Origin: Knoellia locipacati
GTDB taxonomy: Bacteria > Actinomycetota > Actinomycetes > Actinomycetales > Dermatophilaceae
Length of the DNA stretch: 64,000 nt
Assembly: GCF_007992835.1 (NCBI RefSeq)
Contig: NZ_BKBA01000009.1
Coordinates: 1 to 64,000 of the forward strand
Reading direction: 5' to 3'
Part shown: positions 1 through 8,832 of the stretch, piece after piece
How the letters are laid out: each line of letters starts with the position of its first letter
How positions within the stretch are numbered: position 1 is the stretch's first letter
Position numbers and translations under genes: made by a program
Notes under the pieces: model-generated
Told to the model about the DNA's origin: nothing
The model's input: the letters and a program-made list of their open reading frames with translations, nothing else
Database searches by the model: none

Positions 1-74
1 CCAACCAATTGCACACCGAAAGTGCGCCCGACGCACGTGGTCGATCACCTCGGCTCACCCCCGCGCGCGGGCCC

Positions 75-80
75 TAGACT
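75..80 (+). promoter_or_regulatory. -10 box of the TPR gene
   Basis: TAGACT matches the actinobacterial TANNNT -10 consensus and predicts a transcript start near 87. That leaves a leader of about 44 nt, ending in a GGAGG ribosome site at 120-124 before the ATG at 131. No convincing -35 is visible. The first 70 bases of the window hold no gene that I can support. Confidence 0.5.
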
Positions 81-130
81 GCACCTGCTCCTGCGGCGTT
101 CCACGCCGCCCGATCTGCCTGGAGGCATCG

Positions 131-1132
131 ATGACCGACGAGACCCGTGGACCGCGCCGTGAAGGTGGGCGAGACGACTCCCGTCGGGGAGGCCCCAGCG
201 GTGGTGGGAGCTCGCGTGGGCGTGACGCCAGCGGGCGTGGACCTCGTGGTGCAGGGCGTCCCGAGCGCGACGACCGGCGCTCTGGGGGACCTGCGCGCTC
301 TGGTGGGCCTGCCCGCTCGGGCGGTCGGGACGACCGTCGTGACGTGGGCCGGCCCCCTCGGGGTGGTGCCGAGCGCGACGGTGAGCGTGGCGGACCCCGT
401 CTGGCACCCAAGAGCCCGCGTCGCCCCGAGCCCAGGATCCCGGACGGGGTCACCGGCAAGGAGCTCGACCGTTCGGTGCACCAGCAGCTGCGCACCCTGA
501 GCAAGGAGAACGCCGACGGCGTGGCGCAGCACCTCGTCATGGTCGCGGCACTGCTCGAGGCCGAGGACTTCGACGGTGCCATGGCGCATGCCGAGACGGC
601 CGTGCGTCGGGCCGGCCGGGTTCCCGCCGCCCGTGAGGCGCTGGGCATGGTCGCCTACCGCACCGGTGACTTCGCCCGTGCCCTGGGTGAGTTCCGCACC
701 GTCCGTCGGATCAGCGGGTCCGACCACCTCATCCCGCTCATGGTCGACTGCGAGCGCGGGCTCGGTCGCCACGAGCGCGCACTCGACCTCGCTCAGTCGC
801 CGGAGGCCCGTCGCCTTCCCACGCAGGAGAAGGTCGAGCTGGCCATCGTCATCTCGGGGATCCGCCGCGACCTCGGGCAGACCGATGCCGCTCTCGTCGC
901 GCTGCAGATTCCACAGTTGAAGAAGTCGAACCAGCCCCGACTGGCCTACGCCTACGCCGACACCCTGCTGGGTCTCGGTCGCGCCGACGAGGCGCGGGAG
1001 TGGTTCGAGAAGGCCGCCGAGGCCGACGCCGAGTACGAGACCGATGCGGTCGAGCGCCTCGAGGAGCTGGACGGTGTGAGCATGACCGATCTGCTCGACG
1101 GCGCCGACGAGGAGGACGAGGGCGACGAGTGA
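131..1132 (+). CDS. TPR-like protein with an RGG-rich disordered N-terminus
   Basis: The product is 333 aa. Residues 1 to about 105 are almost only Arg, Gly, Ser, Pro and Asp, with a short tandem SGGPAR repeat, and are certainly disordered. Residues about 115-310 are alternating amphipathic helices with tetratricopeptide-like spacing (for example GMVAYRTGDFARALGEF). The last 15 residues are acidic. GGAGG sits 6 nt before the ATG. The stop overlaps the GTG start of the next gene, so the two are probably co-translated. RGG tracts often bind RNA and TPRs bind proteins, but the function is unknown. Actinobacterial genomes often carry such a gene beside tlyA and recN. Confidence 0.85.
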   Translation: MTDETRGPRREGGRDDSRRGGPSGGGSSRGRDASGRGPRGAGRPERDDRRSGGPARSGGPARSGGRDDRRDVGRPPRGGAERDGERGGPRLAPKSPRRPEPRIPDGVTGKELDRSVHQQLRTLSKENADGVAQHLVMVAALLEAEDFDGAMAHAETAVRRAGRVPAAREALGMVAYRTGDFARALGEFRTVRRISGSDHLIPLMVDCERGLGRHERALDLAQSPEARRLPTQEKVELAIVISGIRRDLGQTDAALVALQIPQLKKSNQPRLAYAYADTLLGLGRADEAREWFEKAAEADAEYETDAVERLEELDGVSMTDLLDGADEEDEGDE

Positions 1133-2037
1133 GGCTCGTCGACCGTTACGACGCGATCGTCTGCGACCTCGACGGGGTCGTCTACCGCGGGGACCCCGCG
1201 GTTCCGTATGCCGTGGACTCCCTGTCCGCGGCCGGCATACCGATCCAGTACGCAACGAACAACGCATCCCGGCCACCCGCCGACGTGGGGGCCCACCTGC
1301 GCCGGCTCGGGCTGTCGGTGCAGGACTCGGCCGTGGCGACGAGCAGCCAGGCGGCCGCGTGGCTGCTCACGCAGCACGTCGCGGTCGGCGCGGCGGTGCT
1401 CGCCGTCGGTGGATCCGGAGTGGCGGAGGCGCTGCGGGAGAGGGGATACGTCCCCGTGACCACCGCCGCCGACGACCCCGTCGCGGTGGTGCAGGGCTAC
1501 GGAGCCGACGTCACGGCCGACGACCTGGCGCAGGCGGCATACGCCGTCCAGCGCGGTGCGCTGTGGCTCGCCACGAACACCGACCACACGCTGCCCACGG
1601 CCCAGGGCTACGCGCCGGGCAACGGCGCCCTCGTCCTCGCGGTCGGGGCGGCGGTCGGCCGTGGTCCGGACCTCGTGGCGGGCAAGCCCGACGAGCCGCT
1701 CTACCTCATGTGCGCCGAGCGACTCGGGGTTGCGCCCGTGCGCGTCCTGGCGATCGGGGACCGTCTCGAGACGGACATCGAGGGCGCCCACGAGGCCGGG
1801 ATGGACTCCCTCCTCGTGCTCACCGGCGTGCACGGTGTGCACGACGCCGTCGCCGCAGCCCCCGAGTCCCGGCCGACCTGGGTCGCGAGGGACCTGCGCG
1901 GCCTGTTGACCGACGTCGACGACCTCGAGCCGGCGTCGGCAGCGCTGCGGGCGGAGTGGGATGCGCGAGACAACGCTCCCGCCGGCGTCGACGTCAGCCG
2001 TCCACTGCCCGAGGAACTCGCTGCACTCACGCAGTGA
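1129..2037 (+). CDS. HAD-IIA (NagD-like) phosphatase
   Basis: The product is 302 aa, a usual length for HAD superfamily subfamily IIA phosphatases. Motif I is CDLDGVVYRGD (nucleophile Asp13, acid-base Asp15). Motif II is YATNNAS. A cap domain follows, then the GKPDEPLY lysine and the Mg-binding motif GDRLETDIEGA. I chose the GTG at 1129 because it overlaps the TGA of the TPR gene in the usual GTGA manner and places motif I about 12 residues from the N-terminus; an in-frame ATG further upstream would add a nonsensical basic extension. It is probably a cytoplasmic hydrolase of small phosphate esters; the substrate is unknown. Confidence 0.9.
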   Translation: MRLVDRYDAIVCDLDGVVYRGDPAVPYAVDSLSAAGIPIQYATNNASRPPADVGAHLRRLGLSVQDSAVATSSQAAAWLLTQHVAVGAAVLAVGGSGVAEALRERGYVPVTTAADDPVAVVQGYGADVTADDLAQAAYAVQRGALWLATNTDHTLPTAQGYAPGNGALVLAVGAAVGRGPDLVAGKPDEPLYLMCAERLGVAPVRVLAIGDRLETDIEGAHEAGMDSLLVLTGVHGVHDAVAAAPESRPTWVARDLRGLLTDVDDLEPASAALRAEWDARDNAPAGVDVSRPLPEELAALTQ

Positions 2038-2066
2038 CTGGCCCTCTGCACGGGCACACTCACGAG

Positions 2067-2072
2067 TAGCGT
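2067..2072 (+). promoter_or_regulatory. -10 box of the histone-tail-like gene
   Basis: TAGCGT is a TANNNT -10 box in the short gap after the HAD gene. It predicts a start near 2079 and a 28-nt leader containing ACAGGAGG before the ATG at 2107. Confidence 0.5.
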
Positions 2073-2106
2073 GTGGCGGAACCACCACGACGCACAGGAG
2101 GACTCC

Positions 2107-2973
2107 ATGGCCCAGCGGTCGATCAAGGGATACGTCGAGCTCGCTTCCGGACTCGGCGAGATGACGCGGAGCGCTGCCAAGGACGCAGCCGCCGAGCTCG
2201 TCGCCCTGACCAACAACGACCTGTCAGCCAAGAAGGTCACCAAGCAGGCGAGCCGCCTCGCCGACGACCTCTTCGCCGCGGCGAACACCAACCGCAAGAA
2301 CCTCGTCGCGCTCGTGCGCTCCGAGGTCGACAAGGCCGTGGGCCGCCTCGACGTCGCCACCCTGCAGCAGGAGCTCTCCTCGGTGACCGACACCGTGCAT
2401 GCGCTGCGCAGTCAGGTCGAGGAGCTCGCCGGGTCGCTGGCAGGTCGGTCGAGCAGCGCTGCCACGAGCGCCGCCTCCGGTGTGGCCGCCGTGGCCGACA
2501 CCGCTGGAGCCACGGTGGCCGACGTCGCCCCGGGCGTCGCCCCCGCTCCGTCGCGTCGTCCGGCGCGGTCGGCGCTCAAGAAGTCGTCGTCCGCGACGTC
2601 CTCGGCCCCGAAGGCCCCGGCGAAGAAGGCGTCGACCGCCACGCGGTCCGCCGCCAAGAAGGCCCCGGCGAAGAAGGCGTCCACGGCCAAGACGTCCTCC
2701 CCGGCGAAGAAGGCGTCGACCGCCACGCAGTCCGCCGCCAAGAAGGCCCCGGCGAAGAAGGCGTCCACCGCCACGAAGTCCGCCGCCAAGAAGACCTCGG
2801 CGAAGAAGGCGTCCACCGCCACGAAGTCCGCCGCCAAGAAGTCGCCGACGGCCACGACGGCGTCGACCGCCAAGAAGTCGACTGCCAAGAAGTCCCCGGC
2901 GAAGAAGGCCTCGACGACGACGTCGGCGCCCTCCTCGACGGGCTCGAGCACGTCCACGGCGGGCAGCGCGTGA
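2107..2973 (+). CDS. Phasin/histone-H1-like protein with AKK-repeat tail
   Basis: The product is 288 aa. Residues 1 to about 115 are helical and coiled-coil-like, with phasin character (periodic hydrophobics, many Ala/Glu/Lys, no Cys or Trp). A Ser/Ala/Val linker follows. Residues about 150-288 form a lysine- and alanine-rich tail of imperfect repeats (APAKKAST, SAAKKxP), very like the C-terminal domain of histone H1 or actinobacterial DNA-binding proteins with PAKK tails. The ATG at 2107 has AGGAGG 5 nt upstream; the longer frame from 2071 lacks such a site. The tail probably binds DNA or polyphosphate, and the head may self-associate; both are inferences. Its stop overlaps the next start. 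Confidence 0.8.
   Translation: MAQRSIKGYVELASGLGEMTRSAAKDAAAELVALTNNDLSAKKVTKQASRLADDLFAAANTNRKNLVALVRSEVDKAVGRLDVATLQQELSSVTDTVHALRSQVEELAGSLAGRSSSAATSAASGVAAVADTAGATVADVAPGVAPAPSRRPARSALKKSSSATSSAPKAPAKKASTATRSAAKKAPAKKASTAKTSSPAKKASTATQSAAKKAPAKKASTATKSAAKKTSAKKASTATKSAAKKSPTATTASTAKKSTAKKSPAKKASTTTSAPSSTGSSTSTAGSA
2617..2910 (+). repeat. In-frame degenerate repeats encoding [11 protein letters not shown] units
   Basis: At least seven degenerate copies of a 33-48 nt unit built on GCCAAGAAGGCCCCGGCG and AAGAAGGCGTCCACC lie head to tail in frame. Similarity extends to third positions, so the array has grown by recent tandem duplication and its copy number may vary between strains. Confidence 0.8.
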
Positions 2974-3188
2974 GCGAGCACGTCCCCGACAACGGCGAGC
3001 CGGTCGAGCCCGAGGTCACCGACGCCGGCTCGACGCACGCCCCCGCCCCCGAGACGGGCGACCTCGTCATCGACGCTGCCCTCCGGGACCTCGCCGAGGC
3101 CCCGGAGAACGACCTCGACGCCCAGGTCGAGCGCGGCGAGCAGGTCCAGCGCACCCTCCAGGGTCGCCTGAGCGACCTCGGGGGCTGA
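2970..3188 (+). CDS. Small conserved-type acidic protein upstream of tlyA
   Basis: The product is 72 aa. The first 30 residues are Pro/Glu/Asp-rich and disordered. The rest forms one predicted amphipathic helix region ([20 protein letters not shown]) ending in LSDLGG. I chose the GTG at 2970 because it overlaps the preceding TGA; the much longer open frame upstream is a shadow of the repeat gene. Small proteins of this kind often precede tlyA in actinobacteria; the function is unknown. Its stop is 1 nt before the apparent tlyA start, so translation of the two genes is probably coupled. Confidence 0.75.
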   Translation: MSEHVPDNGEPVEPEVTDAGSTHAPAPETGDLVIDAALRDLAEAPENDLDAQVERGEQVQRTLQGRLSDLGG

Positions 3189-3189
3189 C

Positions 3190-3990
3190 ATCGCTCGGCT
3201 CGACGCCGAGCTCGTCCGTCGCGGGCTCGCCCGGTCCCGCGGTGAGGCTCGCGAGCTCATCGAGAGTGGTCTGGTCACCGTCGGTGGGCGGGTCGCGGGC
3301 AAGGCCGCCTCGGCCGCCGACGAGGAGACGCCGATCGAGGTCTCGAAGGACCGGCCCAGGTGGGTCGGGCGCGCCGCGCACAAGCTCGAGCACGCCTTCA
3401 CGTCGTGGGAGGCGCGCGGTCTCACCGCGCAGGGTGCGCACTGCCTCGACGTCGGCGCCTCGACCGGCGGGTTCACCCAGGTGCTCCTCGCCCGGGGTGC
3501 CGCCGACGTCGTGGCCCTCGACGTGGGGCACGGACAGCTCGTGGCGCAGCTTCGCGACGACCCGCGGGTGACCGAGCGCAGCGGCACGTCCATCCGCGAC
3601 GTCACCCCGGACGACCTCGGCGGCACCTTCGACCTCGTCGTCGGCGACCTGTCGTTCATCTCGCTCACCCTGGTCCTCGCGCCGATCGCGGCCCTGGCGC
3701 GCACGGGTGCCGACGTGGTCCTGCTCGTCAAGCCCCAGTTCGAGGTGGGCCGCGGACGCCTGAGCAAGAACGGCATCGTCACCGACCCGCGTCACCGGCG
3801 GCAGGCCCTCACCGACGTCCTCGCGGCCGCGACCGAGGCAGGGCTCGGCGTCAACGGTCTCGAGCGCAGCCCGATCAGCGGGGGAGAGGGCAACACCGAG
3901 TACCTCCTGTGGGCACGGTCGGGGGTCTCGGGCACGATGGACCCCGACGCACTGACCGCAGCCGTTCGGGGCCTGAGCAAGGGAGGATGA
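3190..3990 (+). CDS. tlyA: TlyA 16S/23S rRNA 2'-O-methyltransferase, apparent ATC start
   Basis: From the ATC at 3190 the product is 266 aa, the normal TlyA length, beginning with the S4 RNA-binding domain ([19 protein letters not shown]). The FtsJ-type methyltransferase fold follows, with SAM motif [11 protein letters not shown] (about residues 85-95) and KPQFEVGRG near the C-terminus. TlyA family members methylate C1409 of 16S and C1920 of 23S rRNA (E. coli numbering), which confers capreomycin sensitivity. Between the upstream in-frame stop (3169) and the ATG at 3481, this frame has no ATG, GTG or TTG. The candidates are therefore an ATC start behind a GGGGG tract, a +1 frameshift from the preceding gene at its TGA, or an assembly error. 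Confidence 0.9.
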   Translation: MARLDAELVRRGLARSRGEARELIESGLVTVGGRVAGKAASAADEETPIEVSKDRPRWVGRAAHKLEHAFTSWEARGLTAQGAHCLDVGASTGGFTQVLLARGAADVVALDVGHGQLVAQLRDDPRVTERSGTSIRDVTPDDLGGTFDLVVGDLSFISLTLVLAPIAALARTGADVVLLVKPQFEVGRGRLSKNGIVTDPRHRRQALTDVLAAATEAGLGVNGLERSPISGGEGNTEYLLWARSGVSGTMDPDALTAAVRGLSKGG

Positions 3991-3992
3991 CC

Positions 3993-4925
3993 ATGAGCCA
4001 GCCGCGCCGCATCCTGCTCGTCGTCCACCCGTCACGCCCCGAGGTGCACGACCACGCTCTCGGCGTCGTCAAGCGGCTCACCGCCGCCGGTGTCTCGGTG
4101 GCCGTCATCAGCGACGAGATGCTCGGCACCCCGCTCGAGGGCGAGCCCGACCTCGTCGCCGCAGACCCGGCCGACCCCACCGCCGGGTGCGAGCTCGTCT
4201 GCATCCTCGGCGGGGACGGCTCGATCCTGCGTGCGGCCGAGCTGTCGCGGGGGTCTGGTGTGCCGCTGCTCGGCGTCAACTTCGGTCACGTCGGCTTCCT
4301 CGCCGAGGTCGAGCGTGACGACCTCGACGTCACGGTCGAGCGGATCGTCGAGCGCAGCTATGCCGTCGAGGAGCGCATGGCCCTCGAGGTCACCGCGTTC
4401 CACGACGGCGAGACCGTCTTCGAGAGCTGGGCCCTCAACGAGGTGACCGTCGAGAAGGCGTCGCGCGAGCGCATGATCGAGCTCACCGTCGAGATCGACG
4501 GACGACCGCTGTCGACCTGGGGCTGCGACGGAGTCGTCATGGCCACGCCGACCGGGTCGACGGCATACGCGTTCTCCGCGGGTGGACCGGTCGTCTGGCC
4601 CGACGTCGAGGCCCTCCTGCTCGCCCCCATCAGCGCGCACGCCCTCTTCGCCCGACCCCTCGTCGTCGGACCCGAGAGCCAGCTGGCCGTCGAGGTCGTG
4701 CCCGGCACCCAGGGCTCCGGTGTCGTGTGGTGCGACGGGCGACGCGCCGTCGACCTCCCGCCCGGTGCCCGCATCCAGGTCCACCGCAGCAGCGACCCGG
4801 TGCGCCTGGCCCGCTTCACCGCGTCCCCGTTCACCGACCGCCTCGTGGAGAAGTTCGACCTCTCCGTGCACGGGTGGCGGGGCGCCGCGCGCCGCGCCAA
4901 CGGGTCCGACCCCGAGGCGGGCTGA
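3993..4925 (+). CDS. nadK: NAD kinase
   Basis: The product is 310 aa. It phosphorylates NAD to NADP with ATP or polyphosphate in the cytoplasm. Diagnostic motifs are GGDGS (residues 73-77, with the catalytic Asp), LLGVNFGHVGFLAE, and the region around TPTGSTAYAFSAGGP. GGGAGG at 3981-3986 is correctly spaced for the ATG at 3993; the in-frame ATG at 3987 would sit too close. It follows tlyA by 2 nt and precedes recN by 7 nt, the conserved actinobacterial order tlyA-nadK-recN. Confidence 0.96.
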   Translation: MSQPRRILLVVHPSRPEVHDHALGVVKRLTAAGVSVAVISDEMLGTPLEGEPDLVAADPADPTAGCELVCILGGDGSILRAAELSRGSGVPLLGVNFGHVGFLAEVERDDLDVTVERIVERSYAVEERMALEVTAFHDGETVFESWALNEVTVEKASRERMIELTVEIDGRPLSTWGCDGVVMATPTGSTAYAFSAGGPVVWPDVEALLLAPISAHALFARPLVVGPESQLAVEVVPGTQGSGVVWCDGRRAVDLPPGARIQVHRSSDPVRLARFTASPFTDRLVEKFDLSVHGWRGAARRANGSDPEAG

Positions 4926-4932
4926 CCCGGAC

Positions 4933-6639
4933 GTGCTCCAGGAGATCAGGATCAAGGATCTCGGCATCATCGATGAGTCGCTCATCGAGTTCGGGCCGGG
5001 CCTGACCGTGCTGACCGGTGAGACCGGCGCCGGCAAGACGATGGTGGTCACGAGCCTCGGCCTGCTCCTCGGCGCCCGGTCCGACTCCGGGCTCGTGCGC
5101 GAGGGCGCCGACCGTGCTGTCATCGAGGGTGTCTTCGACGTGCCCTCCGACCACCCGGCCGCGGCCCGCGCGGCCGAGGCCGGCGGTGACGTCGACGAGA
5201 GCCTCGTCCTCGTCCGCTCGGTGAGTGGCGAGGGGCGATCCCGCGCCCACGTCGGCGGTCGCAGCGCCCCCGTCGGCGTGCTCGGCGAGCTCGGTGAGCA
5301 CCTCGTGGCCGTCCACGGGCAGGCCGACCAGTGGCGGCTGCGCCGCCCCGAGGAGCACCGCGAGCTGCTCGACACGTTCGGTGGAGCCGCGCTGGGACGG
5401 GTGCGGACGGCATACGACAGCGTGTATGCCGCCCACGCGGCTGCCGTGACCGAGCTCGAGACCCTGCGCACGGCGGCCCGAGAGCGGGCCCAGGAGCTCG
5501 ACCTGCTGCACCGGGGGCTCGAGCGCATCGAGGCTCTGGAGCCGCAGCCCGGCGAGGACGTGAGCCTGCGCACCGAGGACGAGCGGCTCGCCCACGCCGA
5601 GGAGCTGCGCTCCGGGTCGGCGCAGGCCCAGTCGCTCCTCGCCGGTGACGACGACGCGGTCGGCGGTGGCAGTGCCGGTGTCATGGGTGAGCTGGCGGCG
5701 GCCCGCGCGGCGCTGAGCCAGGTGAGCGCCAACGACCCCGCGCTCGCCGACCTCGAGCGACGCCTCGTCGAGGTCTCGCACCTCGTCACCGACCTGGCCT
5801 CCGACCTCTCCGCCTACGTCGCCGACGTCGACCTGGACCCCGGCCGGCTCGAGTGGGTGCAGACCCGTCGCGCGGCGCTGTCCGACCTCACCCGCAGCTA
5901 CGGCGAGACGGTCGACGAGGTCCTCGCGTGGGGCGAGGCGGCCTCGCGCCGGGTCCTCGAGCTCGAGGGCGACGACGACCGCATCACCAGCCTCGAGACG
6001 CGGGTCACCGAGCTCGAACAGCAGCGGGCCGCGGCCGCTGCCGACCTCAGCGCCGCCCGCACCAAGGCGGCCAAGGCGCTGTCGAAGCGGATCAGCGACG
6101 AGCTCAAGCACCTGGCCATGGGCTCGGCCACGGTCGTCATCGGGGTCGAACAGCCCGGACGCCTCGGGCCGCACGGCGCCGACGACGTCGAGATCGGGCT
6201 CGCCGCCAACCTCGGCAGCACCCCGCGCAGCGTGAGCAAGGTGGCCTCCGGTGGTGAGCTGTCCCGGGTGATGCTCGCCATCGAGGTGGCGACGGCCCAG
6301 GCCGACAGCACGCGGGCCGTGCCGACGTTCGTCTTCGACGAGGTCGACTCGGGGGTCGGCGGTCGCGCCGCGCTCGACGTCGGTGCCCGGCTCGCCGCGC
6401 TGGCCGCCAGCGCCCAGGTCATCGTCGTCACCCACCTCGCGCAGGTCGCCGCCCACGCCGACAACCACCTCGTCGTCTCCAAGGCCGACGACGGCAAGGT
6501 GACCCGCAGCGGTGTGCGCCGGGTCACGGGGGAGGAGCGCGTGAGCGAGCTGGCGCGCATGATGGCCGGCAGCGAGAGCGAGGCGGCACTCGAGCACGCC
6601 CGCGACCTGCTGAGCGACCTCGGTCGCAGCCCGGTCTGA
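4933..6639 (+). CDS. recN: DNA repair ATPase RecN
   Basis: The product is 568 aa, a full-length SMC-like protein acting in double-strand break repair. Walker A GETGAGKT is at about residues 29-36. A long coiled coil fills residues about 170-380. The ABC signature is SGGELSRVMLA (near 438) and Walker B is VFDEVDSGVGG (near 460). The GTG at 4933 starts the protein at VLQEIRIKDLGII, the usual RecN N-terminus. It lies in one operon with nadK. No SOS box was recognised upstream. Confidence 0.96.
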   Translation: MLQEIRIKDLGIIDESLIEFGPGLTVLTGETGAGKTMVVTSLGLLLGARSDSGLVREGADRAVIEGVFDVPSDHPAAARAAEAGGDVDESLVLVRSVSGEGRSRAHVGGRSAPVGVLGELGEHLVAVHGQADQWRLRRPEEHRELLDTFGGAALGRVRTAYDSVYAAHAAAVTELETLRTAARERAQELDLLHRGLERIEALEPQPGEDVSLRTEDERLAHAEELRSGSAQAQSLLAGDDDAVGGGSAGVMGELAAARAALSQVSANDPALADLERRLVEVSHLVTDLASDLSAYVADVDLDPGRLEWVQTRRAALSDLTRSYGETVDEVLAWGEAASRRVLELEGDDDRITSLETRVTELEQQRAAAAADLSAARTKAAKALSKRISDELKHLAMGSATVVIGVEQPGRLGPHGADDVEIGLAANLGSTPRSVSKVASGGELSRVMLAIEVATAQADSTRAVPTFVFDEVDSGVGGRAALDVGARLAALAASAQVIVVTHLAQVAAHADNHLVVSKADDGKVTRSGVRRVTGEERVSELARMMAGSESEAALEHARDLLSDLGRSPV

Positions 6640-6700
6640 CCCGGCCCCGGCGGCGCGGCCGTGCACGGCCGCGACCCGTCAGCGTGGCACGATGGGAGGG

Positions 6701-7882
6701 ATGCCCTTCACGACCCGCCTCCGCCGTGATCGCGACCCCGGACCCGCCGGTGTCAGCGGTCCCGCACGCGTCGACCCCCGCACCAAGGACCTGACGAAGC
6801 GGCTCAAGGCCGGTGACGTTGCGGTCATCAACCACATCGACATCGACAAGGTGAGCGCCGAGGCCCTCGTGGCCTGCCGTCCCAGCGCCGTGGTCAACGC
6901 CGCCGCGTCGATCTCCGGGCGCTACCCGAACCTCGGGCCCGAGATCCTGCTCGCCGCGGGCATCCCGCTGCTCGACGCCGTCGGCGAGGAGGTCATGTCC
7001 CTCGACGAGGGCACCCTCGTCCGGCTCGAGGGCAACGAGCTCCTCGCCGGTGACAGGGTGGTCGCCACGGGGACCGCGCTCGACGCCGCGATCGTCACCG
7101 AGTCGATGAGCGAGGCCCGGTCCGGGCTCAACAACCAGCTCGAGGCCTTCGCCGCGAACACGATGGAGTACCTCAAGCAGGAGCGGGCGCTGCTGCTCGA
7201 CGGCGTGGGTGTCCCCGACATCGAGACCGACCTCGAGGGTCGTCACGTGCTCATCGTCGTGCGCGGCTACCACTACAAGGAGGACCTGCAGATGCTGCGG
7301 TCCTACATCCGCGAGTACAAGCCGATCCTCATCGGGGTCGACGGAGGAGCCGACGCGATCGTCGAGGCGCGCCACAAGCCCGACCTCATCGTCGGCGACA
7401 TGGACTCGGTCTCCGACGCCACCCTGCGCTGCGGCGCCGAGGTCGTCGTGCACGCCTACCGTGACGGTCGCGCCCCCGGGCTGGAGCGCGTGCGCGAGCT
7501 CGGTGTCGAGCCGGTGGTCTTCCCGGCGACGGGCACGAGCGAGGACGTCGCCATGCTCCTCGCCGACGACAAGGGCGCCACCCTCATCGTCGCGGTCGGG
7601 ACCCACGCCACGCTGGTGGAGTTCCTCGACAAGGGCCGGGCCGGCATGGCCAGCACCTTCCTCACCCGCCTGCGCGTGGGTGGCAAGCTCGTCGACGCCA
7701 AGGGTGTGAGCCGGCTCTACCGCTCCCGCATCTCGGGCTCCTGGCTCGCGCTCATGATCCTCGTCGGGCTGTGCGCCCTGACCGCCGCACTGTGGGCCAC
7801 GCCCGGTGGCAAGGTCCTGCTCCAGGTCCTCGGCGCCCGCCTCGACGATCTCTGGTCCGCTCTCGGAGGAATTGTCACGTGA
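6701..7882 (+). CDS. steA: SteA-type cytokinetic ring protein
   Basis: The product is about 393 aa. The central domain resembles the thiamine-pyrophosphokinase fold (IGVDGGADAIVEA, DLIVGDMDSVSD), and two hydrophobic segments end the protein (about residues 345-390). This matches the actinobacterial SteA family, described in Corynebacterium glutamicum as a septal protein paired with SteB. The start is uncertain. ATG 6701 fits a leaderless transcript from CACGAT at 6688-6693; ATG 6692 is also possible but has no ribosome site. The last codons overlap steB. Confidence 0.88.
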   Translation: MPFTTRLRRDRDPGPAGVSGPARVDPRTKDLTKRLKAGDVAVINHIDIDKVSAEALVACRPSAVVNAAASISGRYPNLGPEILLAAGIPLLDAVGEEVMSLDEGTLVRLEGNELLAGDRVVATGTALDAAIVTESMSEARSGLNNQLEAFAANTMEYLKQERALLLDGVGVPDIETDLEGRHVLIVVRGYHYKEDLQMLRSYIREYKPILIGVDGGADAIVEARHKPDLIVGDMDSVSDATLRCGAEVVVHAYRDGRAPGLERVRELGVEPVVFPATGTSEDVAMLLADDKGATLIVAVGTHATLVEFLDKGRAGMASTFLTRLRVGGKLVDAKGVSRLYRSRISGSWLALMILVGLCALTAALWATPGGKVLLQVLGARLDDLWSALGGIVT

Positions 7883-8832
7883 TCGACTTCCGCTACCACA
7901 TCGTCTCGATCGTCTCGATCTTCATGGCCCTGGCCGTGGGGATCGTGCTCGGTGCGGGTCCGCTCAAGGGACAGATCGGCGACACCCTCACGCAGGAGGT
8001 CACCCAGCTCCGCGAGGACCGCAGCGCGCTGCGGACCGAGCTCGACGCCGCACGCAAGGCGGGGGTCTCGCGAGACGAGTTCACCGCCGACGCCCGTGCC
8101 CGCCTCGTGGGCGGGACGCTCAGCGGTGGCACGGTCGCCCTCGTCGTCCTCCCGGGCGCCGACGCCGACGACGTCAAGGCAGTGGCCGACACCATCACCG
8201 CATCCGGTGCGACGGTCGTCTCGCGCACCACCGTCGAGGACGCCTGGGTCCCCGACGACGCCGACGCGACGTCCACGCAGTCCAGGCTCGCGACCGATCT
8301 GCGCCGCTCGCTGGGACTGCCGTCGGCCGCGGCGTCCGACTCGGCCCCGCTCGACGACGTCCTCGGAGCGGCCCTCGTCTCGACGTCCGGCGGTGCGGTC
8401 ACCGATGCGGGCAAGCGCGCGCTCGACGCCCTGCTCGGCGCCAAGCTCATCGACGTCGACAGCGCCGACCTCCAGCGGGCCGGCAATGCGGTCATCGTGG
8501 GCGGGCTCATCAAGGGCGATGTCGCCGCCGACCGCGACCGCGCGGCCAACCGCCTCGCGGGCCTCGCCGCCGCACTGGACCGGGCCGGCAAGGGAGCCGT
8601 CCTCGCCTCCGACGTCGGCGTGACCGGGTTCACCGGCGCGGCCTCGGTCGTGCGCGCAGCGCGCGGCGACGCCACGACCGCGCGCAACCTCTCCACCGTC
8701 GACAACATCAGCCTGCCCCTGGGCCAGGTGAGTGTCGCCTACGCCCTCGCGCAGCAGAACGGAGGCGGCGTCGGCCAGTACGGCCTCGGTGACGGCGTCT
8801 CCGCCGCCTACCCTCCGATCCCCGCGCCGTGA
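7879..8832 (+). CDS. steB: SteB/MctB-family membrane-anchored protein (DUF3186)
   Basis: The product is 317 aa. It opens with MIDFRYHIVSIVSIFMALAV, the hallmark of this family, giving one transmembrane helix at residues about 7-30. A coiled coil (residues 35-70) and a large extracytoplasmic Ala/Asp-rich domain follow. Family members are named copper transporter MctB in Mycobacterium tuberculosis and SteB, partner of SteA in septation, in Corynebacterium. The adjacent steA favours the division role here; copper export remains possible. GTG 7879 overlaps the steA stop and has GGAGGA upstream. Confidence 0.88.
   Translation: MIDFRYHIVSIVSIFMALAVGIVLGAGPLKGQIGDTLTQEVTQLREDRSALRTELDAARKAGVSRDEFTADARARLVGGTLSGGTVALVVLPGADADDVKAVADTITASGATVVSRTTVEDAWVPDDADATSTQSRLATDLRRSLGLPSAAASDSAPLDDVLGAALVSTSGGAVTDAGKRALDALLGAKLIDVDSADLQRAGNAVIVGGLIKGDVAADRDRAANRLAGLAAALDRAGKGAVLASDVGVTGFTGAASVVRAARGDATTARNLSTVDNISLPLGQVSVAYALAQQNGGGVGQYGLGDGVSAAYPPIPAP

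Noticed and set aside
2399-3571. A 390-codon + strand frame across the AKK repeats and tlyA
   Set aside because: It is almost only Arg and Pro, a frame-shifted reading of the Lys/Ala repeat DNA.
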